The position numbers and the translations under genes were made by a program. A DNA stretch of 16,765 nt from Deltaproteobacteria bacterium RBG_16_44_11 (GTDB lineage Bacteria; Desulfobacterota; Syntrophia; Syntrophales; Smithellaceae). Under the pieces are notes generated by a model that worked only from the letters and a program-made list of their open reading frames with translations, had not been told where the DNA came from and ran no database searches. Shown one piece after another: positions 7,181 through 13,339 of the stretch. Positions within the stretch are counted from its first letter, which is position 1. Each line of letters opens with the position of its first letter. The stretch is from the NCBI GenBank assembly GCA_001797845.1, contig MGQN01000023.1:145429-162193 (forward strand). Direction: 5' to 3'.

Positions 7181-7810
7181 TTGATAGGCTTTTTTAACGG
7201 AGATAAATTCGTTTTTTATTTATCCAAAATTCTTATGACAGATGAAATATTAAAAATTGGGAATAATCCTGTGGACGCATTTAGCCTTATATACATAGGC
7301 AAAGGGAGTTTTGTTCTTGCAAGGACGGCATTAAATTATCCGATGTGTATGTTTACTTTTTGGCCGACTGCTATTCATTTGATGCATCATTCAATCGAAG
7401 TCTGCATAAAGGCCTTTTTACTAAATGAAAAAATTAATTACTCATTTGGGGCTGATGGGCATAAATTAATAAAATTACTTAAGTTAGGGTGCCAAAAATC
7501 CTTAAAACTTTCTTTTTTTAATGATAAAATTTTAAGCAGAGATGATTTTAAAGGCTTGTTAATGGAGTTAGATAAATCTTATAATGAAAATAGATACTCT
7601 TTTGCAGGTTATTCTATAAAAAGTGAGAGTTTACGTGACTTATTTGATGAATTAATTTATATCTTTATAGAAAATTTCTGCAAATTGCTTGGTAGAGAGG
7701 ATAGGGCAACAGAACAATTAAGACAAATAGATGTTCCTGAATCACTTTTACCAAAAATGGAATATAGGCAGAAGCAACAATTTATTTTTTGTGTAATACA
7801 AAACGAATAA
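7181..7810 (+). CDS. HEPN-like domain protein
   Basis: A 209-residue frame if read from TTG 7181, which has AAGG a few bases upstream; an ATG at 7235 would give 191 residues without a clear ribosome binding site. Residues 63-100 (AIHLMHHSIEVCIKAFLL, then GHKLIKLLKL) match the helix pattern of HEPN domains, in which a conserved His/Glu/Lys helix precedes an H-x-L helix. N-R-Y (137-139) lies in the following helix. HEPN proteins often bind or cut RNA and often work with a nucleotidyltransferase, but no such partner is adjacent and the classic R-x4-6-H motif is not obvious. The gene is markedly AT-rich. The domain call is by eye. Confidence 0.5.
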   Translation: MIGFFNGDKFVFYLSKILMTDEILKIGNNPVDAFSLIYIGKGSFVLARTALNYPMCMFTFWPTAIHLMHHSIEVCIKAFLLNEKINYSFGADGHKLIKLLKLGCQKSLKLSFFNDKILSRDDFKGLLMELDKSYNENRYSFAGYSIKSESLRDLFDELIYIFIENFCKLLGREDRATEQLRQIDVPESLLPKMEYRQKQQFIFCVIQNE

Positions 7811-7830
7811 GTAGCATAAGAACAAAAAAT

Positions 7831-7852
7831 AAATGGAACAGGTACAATTTTA
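7831..7852. repeat. GGAACAGGTACAATTT motif, possible mobile-element end
   Basis: GGAACAGGTACAATTT just after the HEPN-like gene resembles GGGGACATGTACAATTAT at 8289-8306, in the same orientation. Such strings often border small transposon remnants in deltaproteobacteria (general knowledge). No transposase gene lies between the two copies. Confidence 0.35.
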
Positions 7853-7949
7853 ATTAAACAATTGAAGTGCAATCAGTTACCTTAAAAAAATTACTATATA
7901 ATAACTGTGAACCAGGCAACCGTGAATTATAAATCCGATTTTTATTCGT

Positions 7950-8088
7950 GAAACTCCAATTCCGAAAGCGAAGCGCAGCGGAATTGGTAAGTTGAACAAT
8001 CCCGCAAGGCGGAGGGTAATGAGACTCAAACTTCAAAAGCGCAGCGAACAGAAGTTTGTTAGTCGAATTATCCTGCATAAGCAGGGTA
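7950..8088. repeat. Two-hairpin palindromic repeat, copies 2 and 3 in tandem
   Basis: Copy 2 (7950-8019) has stem CCAATTCCG/CGGAATTGG (7956-7964 with 7979-7987) and a weaker CCGC/GCGG stem. Copy 3 (8021-8088) has CAAACTTC/GAAGTTTG (8027-8034 with 8051-8058) and TATCCTGC/GCAGGGTA (8069-8076 with 8081-8088). Both share the GAGACTC/GAAACTC start and the AAGCGNAGCG loop with the copy at 644-714. Two further hairpins follow at 8096-8111 and 8121-8136. Short ORFs crossing this area are judged not to be genes. Confidence 0.75.
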
Positions 8089-8139
8089 TAATGCCCCGCA
8101 ACTTGCTGCGGAATCTGTTTCCAAAGCTTGCTTTGGTGT

Positions 8140-8253
8140 TCATACCCGTGATGGTTTTTCAATTTCATCCATTGCTATATCCTGATAAGCGTGGAAAAAT
8201 CTGTGCCAGTAATCATCCCATTTTCTTGTAATCTCCATGGTTTTTTCATCCAT
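8140..8253 (-). pseudogene. Remnant N-terminal fragment of an unrecognised protein
   Basis: A 37-residue minus-strand frame reads MDEKTMEITRKWDDYWHRFF and goes on to a stop at 8140-8142. Its composition (Trp, Tyr, His, charged residues) looks like a real globular protein start rather than noise. No ribosome binding site is evident, and it breaks off into the repeat cluster. Most likely it is a truncated gene; a functional micro-protein cannot be excluded. Confidence 0.35.
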
Positions 8254-8270
8254 TGTAATAAGATTCGGAT

Positions 8271-8379
8271 GTGAAACGAGAAAATATAGGGGACATGTAC
8301 AATTATTTACTTAAGAGGGAAATATCGATATGATTCTTATGCCTATTCCCGACATTGATTTTGATTCCAGTGAAACGAG
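8271..8379. repeat. 10-bp direct repeats flanking an 89-bp segment
   Basis: GTGAAACGAG occurs at 8271-8280 and again at 8370-8379. The segment between begins with the GGGGACATGTACAATTAT motif and encodes nothing visible. The arrangement resembles a target-site duplication around a small insertion, though no terminal inverted repeats are seen. Confidence 0.35.
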
Positions 8380-8388
8380 TATCCCATT

Positions 8389-8676
8389 TTACCACTGGCT
8401 ATTCATCTGTTGAAAGCTTTTGTCCAGCTCTGCTCTGGAAGCTTTGATAAATCCTTCCGACATGCCATAACCTATTTCGAATACATCATTCTGGAAGCCT
8501 TTCATTACCGCGGCCACAAATTTATCCGGTGTAAGACCAGCTTTTTAATTGCCTCTTTTGCCTCTTCCCTCCTGGTTTAATTCCGTATTCACTGCCGGGG
8601 GAATCACCTCAAAAACCTTGATCCCTTGATTTTTCAGTTGATGTCTGAGCGCCAGAAAAAAGCTTGACTTGTACAT
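8389..8676 (-). pseudogene. Short-chain dehydrogenase/reductase, 3' remnant with in-frame stop
   Basis: Read on the minus strand from 8676, the frame gives LALRHQLKNQGIKVFEVIPP and AVNTELN, the part of a DltE-like short-chain dehydrogenase just after the catalytic Tyr/Lys. An in-frame TAA follows (codon 44), then GLTPDKFVAAVMKGFQNDVF, EIGYGMSEGF and a normal tail ending MNSQW. The Rossmann N-terminus and catalytic residues are missing, because homology stops near 8676. A neighbouring frame between codons 38 and 46 reads EEAKEAIKK, so the stop may come from a pair of small indels. It is a decayed gene, and its truncation point lies inside the arsR promoter region. Confidence 0.8.
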
Positions 8677-8692
8677 CAAATTTAATTATATT
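8664..8692 (+). promoter_or_regulatory. Sigma70 promoter of the arsR-desulfurase-dsrE operon
   Basis: TTGACT (8664-8669) and TATATT (8687-8692) are separated by exactly 17 bp. Transcription would start near 8699, about 53 bases before the arsR ATG. Confidence 0.65.
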
Positions 8693-8700
8693 GTTAATAA

Positions 8701-8726
8701 GTTTCTAAACTAATTGGTTTTTAAAC
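8701..8726. promoter_or_regulatory. Candidate ArsR operator: two GTTTnTAAAC boxes
   Basis: GTTTCTAAAC (8701-8710) and GTTTTTAAAC (8717-8726) are near-palindromic decamers 16 bp apart, just downstream of the -10 element and before the arsR ribosome binding site. Their position suits autorepression by the encoded ArsR protein, a common arrangement for this family. Binding is inferred. Confidence 0.5.
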
Positions 8727-8751
8727 ATCTATTATAGAGAGGTAATTTTTT

Positions 8752-9075
8752 ATGTCTGATTTGTTTGCACGCCATGCCGATATTTGCAAAACTTTTTCCA
8801 ACCCAAGGCGTTTGGAAATTATAAATTCGCTTCGGGACAATAAAGAACTAACCGCAAGCCAACTCTTAGAGCTTATCGATATTAGTAAAGCGAATCTTTC
8901 CCAGCACATGGGAATACTCGTTCAAAAAGGCGTTGTTAAATCACGGCGCGAAGGAATAAACATTTATTACCAGCTCGCGGATGACCGAATCACCAAAGCC
9001 TGCGACATTATGCGCGAGGTACTTATCAGCAAACTGGAGTCCGAAGCTAAAGCTTTAAAACAATACAAAAAGTGA
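8752..9075 (+). CDS. ArsR-family winged-helix transcriptional regulator
   Basis: This 107-residue protein has the ArsR fold: FSNPRRLEIINSLRD (15-29), then recognition helix ISKANLSQHMGILVQKGVV (44-62) and the wing SRREGINIYYQL (64-75). The metal-binding ELCVCDL motif of arsenic or cadmium sensors is absent. The only cysteines are Cys12 and Cys84, which could form a thiol switch as in persulfide-sensing members, but their placement does not let me assign that. GAGAGG at 8737-8742 supports ATG 8752. It overlaps or abuts the cysteine desulfurase gene, so it probably regulates that gene and its own expression. Confidence 0.88.
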   Translation: MSDLFARHADICKTFSNPRRLEIINSLRDNKELTASQLLELIDISKANLSQHMGILVQKGVVKSRREGINIYYQLADDRITKACDIMREVLISKLESEAKALKQYKK

Positions 9076-9083
9076 GTAACAGC

Positions 9084-10217
9084 ATGATATATCTTGATTA
9101 TAATGCGACGACGCCCATAGACAAGTCTGTTGCTGATGTGATGCTTCCATACATTCAAACGAATTTTGGCAATCCGTCAAGCAGCCATGAATATGGCATT
9201 AAGGCAAAGAAAGCAGTCGAAACAGCCCGGGAACAGGTAGCGAATCTGCTAGGCGTGAAACCGTTTGAAATTTTATTCACAAGCGGCGGTAGCGAATCGA
9301 ATAACACGGTCATTAAAGGGGTCGCGCATTCGTTCCGAAGCAAAGGCAATCATATAATAACTTCGCAAATTGAACATCCGGCGGTTTTAAATCCTTGTCA
9401 GTTCCTAGAAAAAAATGGATATGAAATAACCTATATTCCTGTTGACCGTTATGGTTCCGTTCTCCCTTCGGATATAGAAAAGGCAATAACTTCCAAAACA
9501 ATTCTCGTCACGATTATGCATGCTAATAATGAGACGGGAACCATTCAGCCAATTTCCAATATTTCGATAATATGCCGGAAAAAGGGAGTGCTCTTCCATA
9601 CGGATGCAGCTCAATCGGTCGGGAAAATTCCATCCCGAGTAGATGAATTGGGGGTGGATTTCTTATCAATTGCAGGACATAAGCTCTATGCGCCGAAAGG
9701 GATTGGGGCGCTTTATATAAGAGATGGGATTGCAATTGAACCTCTCATTCACGGAGCCGGCCATGAAAACGGAAGAAGGGCCGGAACGGAAAATGTGATT
9801 TTTGACGTTGGTTTGGGGCATGCCTGTCTGCTAGCGCAGACCTTGCTTCATGACAATACGGTGAGGGACCTTACAAATCGGTTTTATCGTGAGCTTCAGA
9901 CTCTTTTCGGTAATAGAATACGGCTCAACGGACATCCAGAAAACCGTTTACCCAATACGCTGTACATAAGTTTTCTGGGGTATTCAAGCGATGCAGTCCA
10001 TAAAGCTTTGGCCCATGTTGCAATATCAACCGGTTCTGCCTGTCATTCCGGTGCAACAACCATCTCACCGGTGCTAAAGGCAATGGGTCTAGCCCCGGAA
10101 GAGGTTGGAACAGTCATCCGGTTCAGCCTGGGGCGTTTAACCACTCAAAATGAAATTGATGTTGTTCTCGATAATTTGGCTGATCTGATCAATGAAAGCA
10201 ATGACTATTCAATATAA
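9084..10217 (+). CDS. Cysteine desulfurase (NifS/IscS family, class V aminotransferase fold)
   Basis: A PLP enzyme of 377 residues from ATG 9084. Key residues are His98 (EHPAV), Asp174 (HTDAAQ), the PLP Lys200 (AGHKLYAPKG) and the catalytic Cys320 in TGSACHSG. It removes sulfur from cysteine as an enzyme-bound persulfide for Fe-S clusters or other sulfur acceptors. A GTG at 9072 overlapping the arsR stop by 4 bases is an alternative start adding four residues; ATG 9084 fits the family N-terminus (MIYLDYNATTP). It is not beside iscU/nifU-type scaffold genes. Its partners here are an ArsR regulator and a DsrE-like protein, pointing to a dedicated sulfur-relay task rather than general cluster assembly. 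Confidence 0.92.
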   Translation: MIYLDYNATTPIDKSVADVMLPYIQTNFGNPSSSHEYGIKAKKAVETAREQVANLLGVKPFEILFTSGGSESNNTVIKGVAHSFRSKGNHIITSQIEHPAVLNPCQFLEKNGYEITYIPVDRYGSVLPSDIEKAITSKTILVTIMHANNETGTIQPISNISIICRKKGVLFHTDAAQSVGKIPSRVDELGVDFLSIAGHKLYAPKGIGALYIRDGIAIEPLIHGAGHENGRRAGTENVIFDVGLGHACLLAQTLLHDNTVRDLTNRFYRELQTLFGNRIRLNGHPENRLPNTLYISFLGYSSDAVHKALAHVAISTGSACHSGATTISPVLKAMGLAPEEVGTVIRFSLGRLTTQNEIDVVLDNLADLINESNDYSI

Positions 10218-10259
10218 CCATTATACATTAACCATTTACTCTTGGACTTGGAGGAAACG

Positions 10260-10580
10260 ATGAAATTCGGGATTATTTTAGAGACGAAAGAACTTGAGAA
10301 AGCATGGAATGCCTTTAGATTTGCCACGATATCCAAGAAAAACGGGCATGAGGTTAAGGTTTTTCTTATGGGTGAAGCTGTTGAATCTGAAAATCTGACC
10401 CATGAGAAATTTGATGTCGCCGGACAACTCAAGACATTTATTGAAGCTGGTGGAAGTATTCTGGCCTGTGGAACATGTTTGAAATCGCGTCAATTGAACG
10501 GCACAAATGCTTGCCCTATTTCTACAATGGTTGACTGCGTTAAAATGGTAGAGTGGGCAGATAAAGTTATAACATTTTAA
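10260..10580 (+). CDS. DsrE-family small sulfur-relay-like protein
   Basis: The 106-residue protein starts at ATG 10260 with GGAGG at 10250-10254. The DsrE/DsrF-like fold is suggested by KFGIILET at the start, VKVFLMGEAVES in the middle, and the conserved ILACGTCLKSR (67-77), where Cys70 and Cys73 align with the persulfide-carrying position of the family. Cys85 and Cys93 are extra. It lies 42 bp after the cysteine desulfurase gene and is probably co-transcribed, so it may accept its sulfur. The exact acceptor, and whether it forms a multimer like DsrEFH, cannot be read. Confidence 0.82.
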   Translation: MKFGIILETKELEKAWNAFRFATISKKNGHEVKVFLMGEAVESENLTHEKFDVAGQLKTFIEAGGSILACGTCLKSRQLNGTNACPISTMVDCVKMVEWADKVITF

Positions 10581-10605
10581 TTAAAAGAATACGCGCCGCC
10601 AAACC

Positions 10606-10646
10606 GAGTCCCGCAATAAATACGGGATAAACTCCGCTTCGGAGTT
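10606..10646. repeat. Two hairpins, degenerate relative of the two-hairpin repeat
   Basis: TCCCG/CGGGA (10609-10613 with 10623-10627) is followed by AACTCCG/CGGAGTT (10630-10636 with 10640-10646, loop CTT). The GGGATAA junction resembles the copy at 644-714. It could stabilise the 3' end of the arsR-dsrE transcript, but no T-run follows. Confidence 0.45.
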
Positions 10647-10750
10647 CCGCAAGTGATAACAATATGATCGCGTGTCGCAAACCAAAAAATAAAATTTGAG
10701 TTGATTCCTGTTCATTTATCAATTAAGAGTTTTGATTAAGAATTTGTTTT

Positions 10751-10756
10751 TATAAA
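10751..10756 (+). promoter_or_regulatory. -10 element for SRP RNA
   Basis: TATAAA at 10751-10756 is placed to start transcription at about 10763, the deduced 5' end of the RNA. The -35 region is weak. Confidence 0.4.
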
Positions 10757-10762
10757 AAAATA

Positions 10763-10859
10763 TGGCTGGGTCCCGTACAACGGAGGCTTGTGAACCCCGT
10801 CAGGTCCGGAAGGAAGCAGCGGCAGCAATGTCCTACGTGTGTTGCGGTAAACCTGGCCA
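10763..10859 (+). ncRNA. ffs: Signal recognition particle RNA (bacterial small 4.5S type)
   Basis: The apical domain carries the conserved Ffh-binding sequence, CAGGTCCGGAAGGAAGCAGC at 10801-10820. The ends TGGCTGGGT and ACCTGGCCA pair over the full length with two G-T wobbles. At about 97 nt it is the short bacterial form lacking an Alu domain. It guides ribosomes making membrane proteins to the Sec machinery with Ffh and FtsY. Location just upstream of dnaX is a widespread bacterial arrangement. Confidence 0.95.
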
Positions 10860-10872
10860 CCAGTTATTGACA

Positions 10873-10994
10873 TGCCCTTTTGCTTTCAAAGGATAACGAG
10901 GCGGCAAGGAGGAGGCACCGGAAGCGTATATGACAATACGCTGAGGACGCCGACGACGAAGCCAACAAAGTTAGCCAAAGAAAGCGAATTGGCA
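10873..10994. repeat. Large palindromic element, type 1, copy A
   Basis: The ends are imperfect inverted repeats: TGCCCTTTTGCTTTC on the left against TGCCAATTCGCTTTC read from the right, each continuing to GG(A/C)TAAC. The centre is AGCGTAT-6 bases-ATACGCT (10923-10929 with 10936-10942). Aligned by eye, it is about 86 percent identical to the reverse complement of 13940-14060. It fills the gap between SRP RNA and dnaX, and the dnaX ribosome binding site begins two bases after its right end. Confidence 0.85.
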
Positions 10995-11006
10995 TAAGGA
11001 GTTCAG

Positions 11007-12713
11007 TTGGAATATCTAGTATTAGCCCGAAAATTCCGGCCGCAATCTTTTGAGGATGTTGCCGGTCAGGAACACGTCGTGAAAACCCTGAGAAACGCTA
11101 TAGGCCAGGGTCGCGTGGCGCACGCGTTTCTTTTCAGCGGACCGCGCGGCGTGGGTAAAACCTCGGTTGCCAGAATCCTGGCCAAATCGCTCAATTGCGA
11201 AAAAGGCCCGATAGCCATTCCCTGTAACGTCTGTTCTAATTGCCGTGAAATAACCGATGGCCGTTCTTTGGATGTGCGCGAAATCGACGGCGCCTCCAAC
11301 CGCGGTATCGATGAAATTCGCGAGCTGAGGGAAAACATCAAATTCGCACCAGCCGCGGCTAAATATAAAATATATATCATTGACGAAGTGCACATGCTGA
11401 CCCGCGAGGCTTTCAACGCGCTTTTAAAAACTTTAGAAGAGCCGCCTTCGCATGTCATTTTTATTTTCGCGACAACTGAAAGCCACAAGGTTCCCGCTAC
11501 CATTCTTTCGCGTTGCCAATGCTATGACTTTCGCAGAATTTCTTTAAAGGAAATCATGACGAATCTCCAGAGAGTTGCCGCCGCGGAAGGGATTCAAATA
11601 AGCCCCACAGCTCTTAGCTGGATTGCCGAAGCGGGCGACGGAAGTATGCGCGACGCGCAAAGCATTTTTGATCAGGTAATTTCCTATGCCGGAATGAACA
11701 TAAAAGACGACGATGTAGAAGAAAATTTAGGGCTAACGGACAGGAAATATCTGTTTGACCTTTCTGCTGCTATTGTGCAGCGAGATGCCGGTGTCTGTCT
11801 GACTATTCTTGAAGAAGCTTATCTGGCCGGCATTGATATGAAACATTTTTATCAGATGCTGATCAAACATTTCAGAAATTTGCTTTTGGTTAAAATTGCG
11901 GGCGGCAGCAGTTCTTCGTTTGATATCGCGCCGGAACAAATTGAAAAACTAAAAAAACAAACCAATAATGTTACGCGCGAAACCCTACAGCGTTTTGTCG
12001 AAATTCTGATCGCGGAAGAAGATCGTTTCCGTCGCAGTCAGGAGGCACGAACAAAACTCGAAACCATCATTGTCAAGATGGCTTATCTGGAGCCGATAAT
12101 TCCTCTGGGCGAAATTGTTTCGACTATCGAAGCGATTGAGCAAAAACTCCAAAAGGGATTATCGTCCACCACCAGCAATAAAGAGCCGGGGTCTTCCGCG
12201 AATAACAGGGTAGCGGAAACAAAAGTAAATTACGGTGAGGAAAACAGCACCGATGTTTCTATAGATAAGGAAAATAATTCCTCTGCCGCAAATAATATTG
12301 ACGCGAGCGATTTGGTGACTATCCGCGACGATTTTAAGAATTTTATTAAAAAAGAAAATGCTATATTGGCGGCAAAAACTGATTCCGCCGAAGTTTTAAG
12401 TTATAGCGGCGGATGCCTTACGCTGGGCTTCCCTAAAAGTTTCATTTTCCTGGAGGATATTAAAGGGAAAAAGCAAAAAGAACAACTGGAGCAAATTGCC
12501 CGGAAATTTTTCCGGGAAAATGTGGAAATAAAAATTACCACAATGGAAATAGAAAAAGTAAGCACAAACGGCAATAATGGACGCGGCAAAGCCAATAATC
12601 TAAACGACATGAAACGGGAAGCGATAAATCATCCGCTTTTGCAGAAGGTAATGAATGAATTTTCCGGCGCCGAAGTAATAGAAATTAAAGCGCGGACGGA
12701 TAAGTCCCGTTAG
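11007..12713 (+). CDS. dnaX: DNA polymerase III subunit gamma/tau
   Basis: The clamp-loader ATPase, 568 residues. The start is TTG 11007 with AAGGAG at 10996-11001, giving the family N-terminus EYLVLARKFRPQ. Walker A GPRGVGKT is at 45-52, zinc Cys64/73/76/79, Walker B IIDEVHM at 124-130, sensor TT at 156-157, and the SRC motif with Arg169. Domain III extends to about residue 370, followed by a Ser/Asn-rich linker (about 390-435) and a divergent tail that would contact polymerase and helicase in tau. A heptamer A AAA AAA in frame lies at 11951-11957; a -1 slip there ends almost at once, but inside domain III. The stop lies in the first of two tandem TCCCGTTAG units at the edge of a palindromic element. 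Confidence 0.95.
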   Translation: MEYLVLARKFRPQSFEDVAGQEHVVKTLRNAIGQGRVAHAFLFSGPRGVGKTSVARILAKSLNCEKGPIAIPCNVCSNCREITDGRSLDVREIDGASNRGIDEIRELRENIKFAPAAAKYKIYIIDEVHMLTREAFNALLKTLEEPPSHVIFIFATTESHKVPATILSRCQCYDFRRISLKEIMTNLQRVAAAEGIQISPTALSWIAEAGDGSMRDAQSIFDQVISYAGMNIKDDDVEENLGLTDRKYLFDLSAAIVQRDAGVCLTILEEAYLAGIDMKHFYQMLIKHFRNLLLVKIAGGSSSSFDIAPEQIEKLKKQTNNVTRETLQRFVEILIAEEDRFRRSQEARTKLETIIVKMAYLEPIIPLGEIVSTIEAIEQKLQKGLSSTTSNKEPGSSANNRVAETKVNYGEENSTDVSIDKENNSSAANNIDASDLVTIRDDFKNFIKKENAILAAKTDSAEVLSYSGGCLTLGFPKSFIFLEDIKGKKQKEQLEQIARKFFRENVEIKITTMEIEKVSTNGNNGRGKANNLNDMKREAINHPLLQKVMNEFSGAEVIEIKARTDKSR

Positions 12714-12795
12714 TCCCGTTAGAAATCAGAGGACATATGTTAGAAGAAGAGTTAGGATTGTTTGAACCAAGGTGAGCGAGAGATTTCTAACGGGA
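12705..12795. repeat. Palindromic element with perfect 14-bp inverted ends and a tandem 9-bp duplication
   Basis: TCCCGTTAGAAATC (12714-12727) and its exact reverse complement (12782-12795) enclose 54 bp. At the left edge TCCCGTTAG is present twice (12705-12713 and 12714-12722), and the dnaX stop is in the first unit. The interior holds a 12-codon frame (ATG at 12737, MLEEELGLFEPR) with AGAGGA just before it. It occupies most of the dnaX-ybaB gap and looks like a miniature mobile or palindromic element. Confidence 0.75.
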
Positions 12796-12864
12796 TGAAT
12801 TCCTTTAGAAATGACATGGGCATATTTTAAAAAAAGAATAATTCCGTCGGGAGGATATAAACGA

Positions 12865-13173
12865 GTGCAGAATTTCGGTAATATCATGAAACAAGCAAAG
12901 AAAATGCAGGAGCAAATAGGCCAAATACAGCAGGAATTGGAGATGAAAACCATTGAAGCGCAGGCCGGCGGCGGTATGGTACGGGTTATGGTCAACGGCA
13001 AATTCAATATTGTTTCCATAAAAATTGAAAAGGATGTGGTCAATCCTGAAGACATAGAAATGCTTCAAGACTTAATTGCTGCCGCGGTCAATGAAGGAAT
13101 CCGCAAGGCGCAGGAGATGGCTTCCGCGGAAATGGCTAAAATTACCGGAGGGATGGGTATCCCCGGCATGTAG
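12865..13173 (+). CDS. ybaB: YbaB/EbfC nucleoid-associated protein
   Basis: At 102 residues from GTG 12865 the length is normal for the family. It is supported by GGAGG at 12850-12854 and the typical N-terminus QNFGNIMKQAKKMQEQIGQIQQ (split here as a helix rich in Met, Lys and Gln). The core VNGKFNIVSIKIEKDVV and the C-terminal Gly/Met tail GGMGIPGM are characteristic. The dimer binds DNA and is usually encoded between dnaX and recR, as here. An in-frame upstream ATG at 12811 lacks a ribosome binding site. Confidence 0.93.
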   Translation: MQNFGNIMKQAKKMQEQIGQIQQELEMKTIEAQAGGGMVRVMVNGKFNIVSIKIEKDVVNPEDIEMLQDLIAAAVNEGIRKAQEMASAEMAKITGGMGIPGM

Positions 13174-13176
13174 GTT

Positions 13177-13303
13177 AATGACACCGCAAAAAGTCCATAT
13201 GCTGTGTTGCACTTCACCCTTCGGCGTTGCGGCGTATGCGAAAAATACGCCTCACTTCTCAGGTCTAGCGCGCCTTGCCTCTGGAACTTTTTGCGATGTC
13301 ATT
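13177..13303. repeat. Large palindromic element, type 2, copy B
   Basis: It begins 3 bases after the ybaB stop. Left end AATGACACCGCAAAAAGTCC is matched by AATGACATCGCAAAAAGTTCC read from the right end. The centre is GGCGTAT-7 bases-ATACGCC (13231-13237 with 13245-13251). Its right half recurs at 14086-14141. It fills most of the ybaB-recR gap, so a long frame reading through it into recR is not the real gene. Confidence 0.85.
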
Positions 13304-13339
13304 CGAATAATGATAAATAAGGCTCTATCAAGGTATATT

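Noticed and set aside
6315..7810. A toxin-antitoxin or defence operon made of the DUF5678-like, protease and HEPN-like genes
   Set aside because: A 249-bp gap separates the HEPN-like gene from the pair, with no sign of co-transcription. The families are not an established set.
644..8136. CRISPR array
   Set aside because: The repeats are hairpin pairs with diverged stems and irregular spacing, not identical repeats with uniform spacers.
7854..8231. Short ORFs on both strands across the repeat cluster
   Set aside because: Their sequence is made of the hairpin repeats, without ribosome binding sites or protein-like composition.
13076..13339. Long N-terminal extension of recR reading through the ybaB end and palindromic element B
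   Set aside because: The frame overlaps ybaB out of phase and crosses a repeat. RecR homology and a ribosome binding site begin at 13340.
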